This document shows positions 4,306-5,907 of a DNA stretch of 5,907 nucleotides, one piece after another. Origin of the DNA: Methylophilaceae bacterium UBA5127 (GTDB lineage: Bacteria > Pseudomonadota > Gammaproteobacteria > Burkholderiales > Methylophilaceae); the NCBI GenBank assembly GCA_002414145.1, contig DHYP01000031.1, positions 18,508-24,414 on the forward strand. The letters are read 5' to 3'. The stretch's first letter is position 1, and every line of letters begins with the position of its first letter. The position numbers were made by a program, and so were the translations under genes. The notes beneath the pieces are model-generated. The model saw only the letters and a program-made list of their open reading frames with translations, did no database searches and had not been told where the DNA came from.

Positions 4306-5181
4306 TTACTTCAGCTTAAGCACCATGGGGTTAAATGCTTTGGACACGAGCATGACGCGCTCACCTAACTTAAGGGTTTCAGCTTCATTTTGCATAGCAA
4401 CCACGCGCACAATTTGGTTACCCACTAACACAGTGAGTGAGACCATCACATCCATAGGCTCAATTGCCAATATTTCACCTGTAAAACGAAACTTTCCGCT
4501 GGTTTGCCCTGCACTGAATACATCTGCAGCTCTCCCCTCTTGGGTCACTTTGCCCAAATCCATCACCACGACAGAATCTGCTAATTTGTATACCTCGCCT
4601 ACATCGTGACTCACCATCATGGTCGTTGTGCCAAAATGACGCTGCAGTTGCAGTATTTCATCTTGCAAACGTGAGCGCATTTCAGCATCTAACGCTGAAA
4701 ATGGCTCGTCTAGCAATAAGATATGCGGTTCAGCGGCAAGTGCACGTGCCAGTGCCACACGTTGTTTTTGCCCGCCAGAAAGCGTTTCAGGTTTGCGATG
4801 CTGCAATTCACCAATGGCCATCATCGTAAGCAAGTCATCTACGCGCTTTTTACTGCTCCCCTTACGCAAAGCAAATTCTAAATTGCCACGCACTGTCATA
4901 TTGGGAAACAAAGCGTAATCCTGAAACATATAGCCTGCACGGCGCAGTTGCGGTGGCAAATTGATACGTGACGCGCTGTCTATCCATGTCTCGCCTTTAA
5001 CGGTCAACTGCCCATAATCTGGCTGTTCCAAGCCCGCCAAGCAGCGCAGCAATGTGGTTTTGCCTACGCCAGAGGCGCCAAATAATGCAATAAACTGCCC
5101 TTCTTGAATGTTTAAGTTAACATCCAGCGCAAACTCACCATGCGCGCCATGTAAACGTTTTTTGATGCTGGCATGTATCAT
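4306..5181 (-). CDS. modC: Molybdate ABC transporter, ATP-binding protein ModC
   Basis: This ATPase powers molybdate (and usually tungstate) import on the cytoplasmic face of the ModB dimer. The 291 residues include Walker A GASGVGKT (35-42), Q-loop Gln87 in MFQDYALFP, ABC signature LSGGQ (134-138), Walker B ILLLDEP with catalytic Glu159 (154-160), D-loop SALD (162-165) and H-loop His192. Residues about 230-290 form a single TOBE-like domain. Many ModC proteins are about 350 residues, so the C-terminal regulatory part is short here. The ATG overlaps the modB stop as ATGA, and AAAGG lies 7 bases upstream, indicating translational coupling. The paralogous sulfate, Fe3+ and other importers share these motifs; the adjacent ModB-like permease and TOBE protein favour molybdate. 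Confidence 0.9.
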   Translation of the reverse strand: MIHASIKKRLHGAHGEFALDVNLNIQEGQFIALFGASGVGKTTLLRCLAGLEQPDYGQLTVKGETWIDSASRINLPPQLRRAGYMFQDYALFPNMTVRGNLEFALRKGSSKKRVDDLLTMMAIGELQHRKPETLSGGQKQRVALARALAAEPHILLLDEPFSALDAEMRSRLQDEILQLQRHFGTTTMMVSHDVGEVYKLADSVVVMDLGKVTQEGRAADVFSAGQTSGKFRFTGEILAIEPMDVMVSLTVLVGNQIVRVVAMQNEAETLKLGERVMLVSKAFNPMVLKLK

Positions 5182-5843
5182 TTTGTACCTTTACGGTTAA
5201 TAGCGTATACCACCAGCAAAATGACAAATGAGAGCACAAATAACACCCCCGCATAAAAATTGGCAGCGGCATAATTGAGTGATTCCACTTCATCATAAAT
5301 AGCGATAGAGGCTACTCGCGTCTGATTAGGTAAGTTACCTCCTATCATTAATACAACACCAAACTCCCCTACTGTGTGTGCAAATGAAAGTACTGTGCCA
5401 GAGAGTAAGGCTGGTTTAATATTGGGCAAAAGCACCCGTAAAAATATCTGCCAGTGTGGTTTGCCTAGCACTTTGGCAGCTTCTGTTAATGAACGCGGAA
5501 TATTCTGAAAAGCTGCCTGTATGGGATGCACTAGAAATGGAAAGCTAAATATACAAGAAGCCAGCACCAGACCTTTAAAACTAAAGGCCAGCTGCAAGCC
5601 AAAACTGCGATCTAGCCAAGAACCAAACCAGTGTTCTGGACTAAACGCTAACAATAAATAAAAACCGAGTACTGAGGGTGGCAGTACCAGTGGCATGCTA
5701 ACCAAGGCTTCAATGGCACGTTTGATACGTATGCGCGTATTGGCAAGCCAGTAGGCAAATGGAATACCAATCACAAGTAAAATGGTAGTAGTGACCGTAG
5801 CCAATTTAAAAGTCAATATTAAAGGGCTTAAATCATAGGTCAT
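5178..5843 (-). CDS. modB: Molybdate ABC transporter, permease ModB
   Basis: This inner-membrane permease forms the molybdate channel as a homodimer. About five to six hydrophobic segments are visible; the first is about residues 15-35 after the chosen start. The cytoplasmic EAA loop that contacts ModC is present: EAAKVLGKPHWQIFLRVLLP, followed by NIKPALLSG. The EFGVVLMIGGNLPNQTR block is typical of ModB. Two in-frame ATGs are possible. The one at 5843 (221 residues) gives the usual family N-terminus MTYDLSPLILTFKLA. The one at 5861 adds six residues (MKWCYP) and deepens the overlap with the upstream gene. Neither has a strong Shine-Dalgarno site, which fits coupling to the upstream TOBE gene: the 5843 start overlaps its stop by 11 bases. 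modC follows with an ATGA overlap. Confidence 0.9.
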   Translation of the reverse strand: MTYDLSPLILTFKLATVTTTILLVIGIPFAYWLANTRIRIKRAIEALVSMPLVLPPSVLGFYLLLAFSPEHWFGSWLDRSFGLQLAFSFKGLVLASCIFSFPFLVHPIQAAFQNIPRSLTEAAKVLGKPHWQIFLRVLLPNIKPALLSGTVLSFAHTVGEFGVVLMIGGNLPNQTRVASIAIYDEVESLNYAAANFYAGVLFVLSFVILLVVYAINRKGTK

Positions 5844-5907
5844 GGGATAGCACCACTTCATTGGCTTTAATTAACGCCTCTACTTGATCCCCGACATGCA
5901 GATGTAG
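5833..5907 (-). CDS. C-terminal end of a TOBE/molbindin-type protein (ModE or Mop-like), partial
   Basis: Only the last 24 residues are in the window; the gene continues past the right edge. They read LHLHVGDQVEALIKANEVVL and then SHDL before TGA (5835-5833). The VGD-x-V-x-ALIKA-x-EV pattern is the typical last strand of the molybdate-binding TOBE (Mop) domain. Such a tail occurs in ModE regulators, which repress mod genes when molybdate is bound, and in small molbindin storage proteins. The fragment cannot tell these apart. It overlaps the start of modB by 11 bases (29 if modB starts at 5861), so it is in the same operon. Confidence 0.75.
   Translation of the reverse strand, partial: LHLHVGDQVEALIKANEVVLSHDL

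Noticed and set aside
1..5907. CRISPR array, tRNA or rRNA genes
   Set aside because: No regularly spaced repeats with spacers, and no recognisable tRNA or rRNA sequence, were seen.

Overview
The window looks like chromosomal DNA of a proteobacterium, probably a beta- or gammaproteobacterium. The evidence is the protein families, Shine-Dalgarno-led starts, tight operon spacing and moderate-to-low G+C. It has ordinary conserved genes at both ends and an accessory insert in the middle. The species cannot be named from the sequence.

Left part (1-2019): a plus-strand gene pair, the C-terminal part of a SagB/ThcOx-type nitroreductase followed 8 bases later by a GlpE-like rhodanese fused to ankyrin repeats. 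A hairpin at 1676-1695 separates the pair from a convergent minus-strand [2Fe-2S] ferredoxin of the adrenodoxin/ISC cysteine spacing. The ferredoxin has a clear ribosome-binding site and a sigma-54-like -24/-12 candidate upstream. These redox and sulfur-handling genes lie near molybdate transport genes, which fits the edge of a nitrogen-fixation accessory cluster. No nif structural gene is in the window, so that reading is inference.

Middle (2020-4305): a strongly AT-rich gap ends in a perfect 16-bp inverted repeat that contains two mirror-image sigma-70-like promoters. Ten bases beyond the repeat, a GTTAGCT core opens a gene for a multi-zinc-finger protein. Its stop codon lies in the reverse complement of that core, followed by a sequence resembling the 5' half of an integron attC site (VCR-like). 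The gene therefore looks like a captured gene cassette. The attC-like sequence runs straight into a REP/RAYT unit (a Y1-type HUH transposase between two inverted REP palindromes). After that come a small three-helix membrane protein and a second imperfect palindrome ending in GTTAGAC.

Right part (4306-5907): a minus-strand molybdate ABC transporter operon, read from the right edge: the tail of a TOBE/molbindin-type protein, modB and modC. All three overlap by a few bases. The upstream start of the operon, including any modA, lies outside the window.
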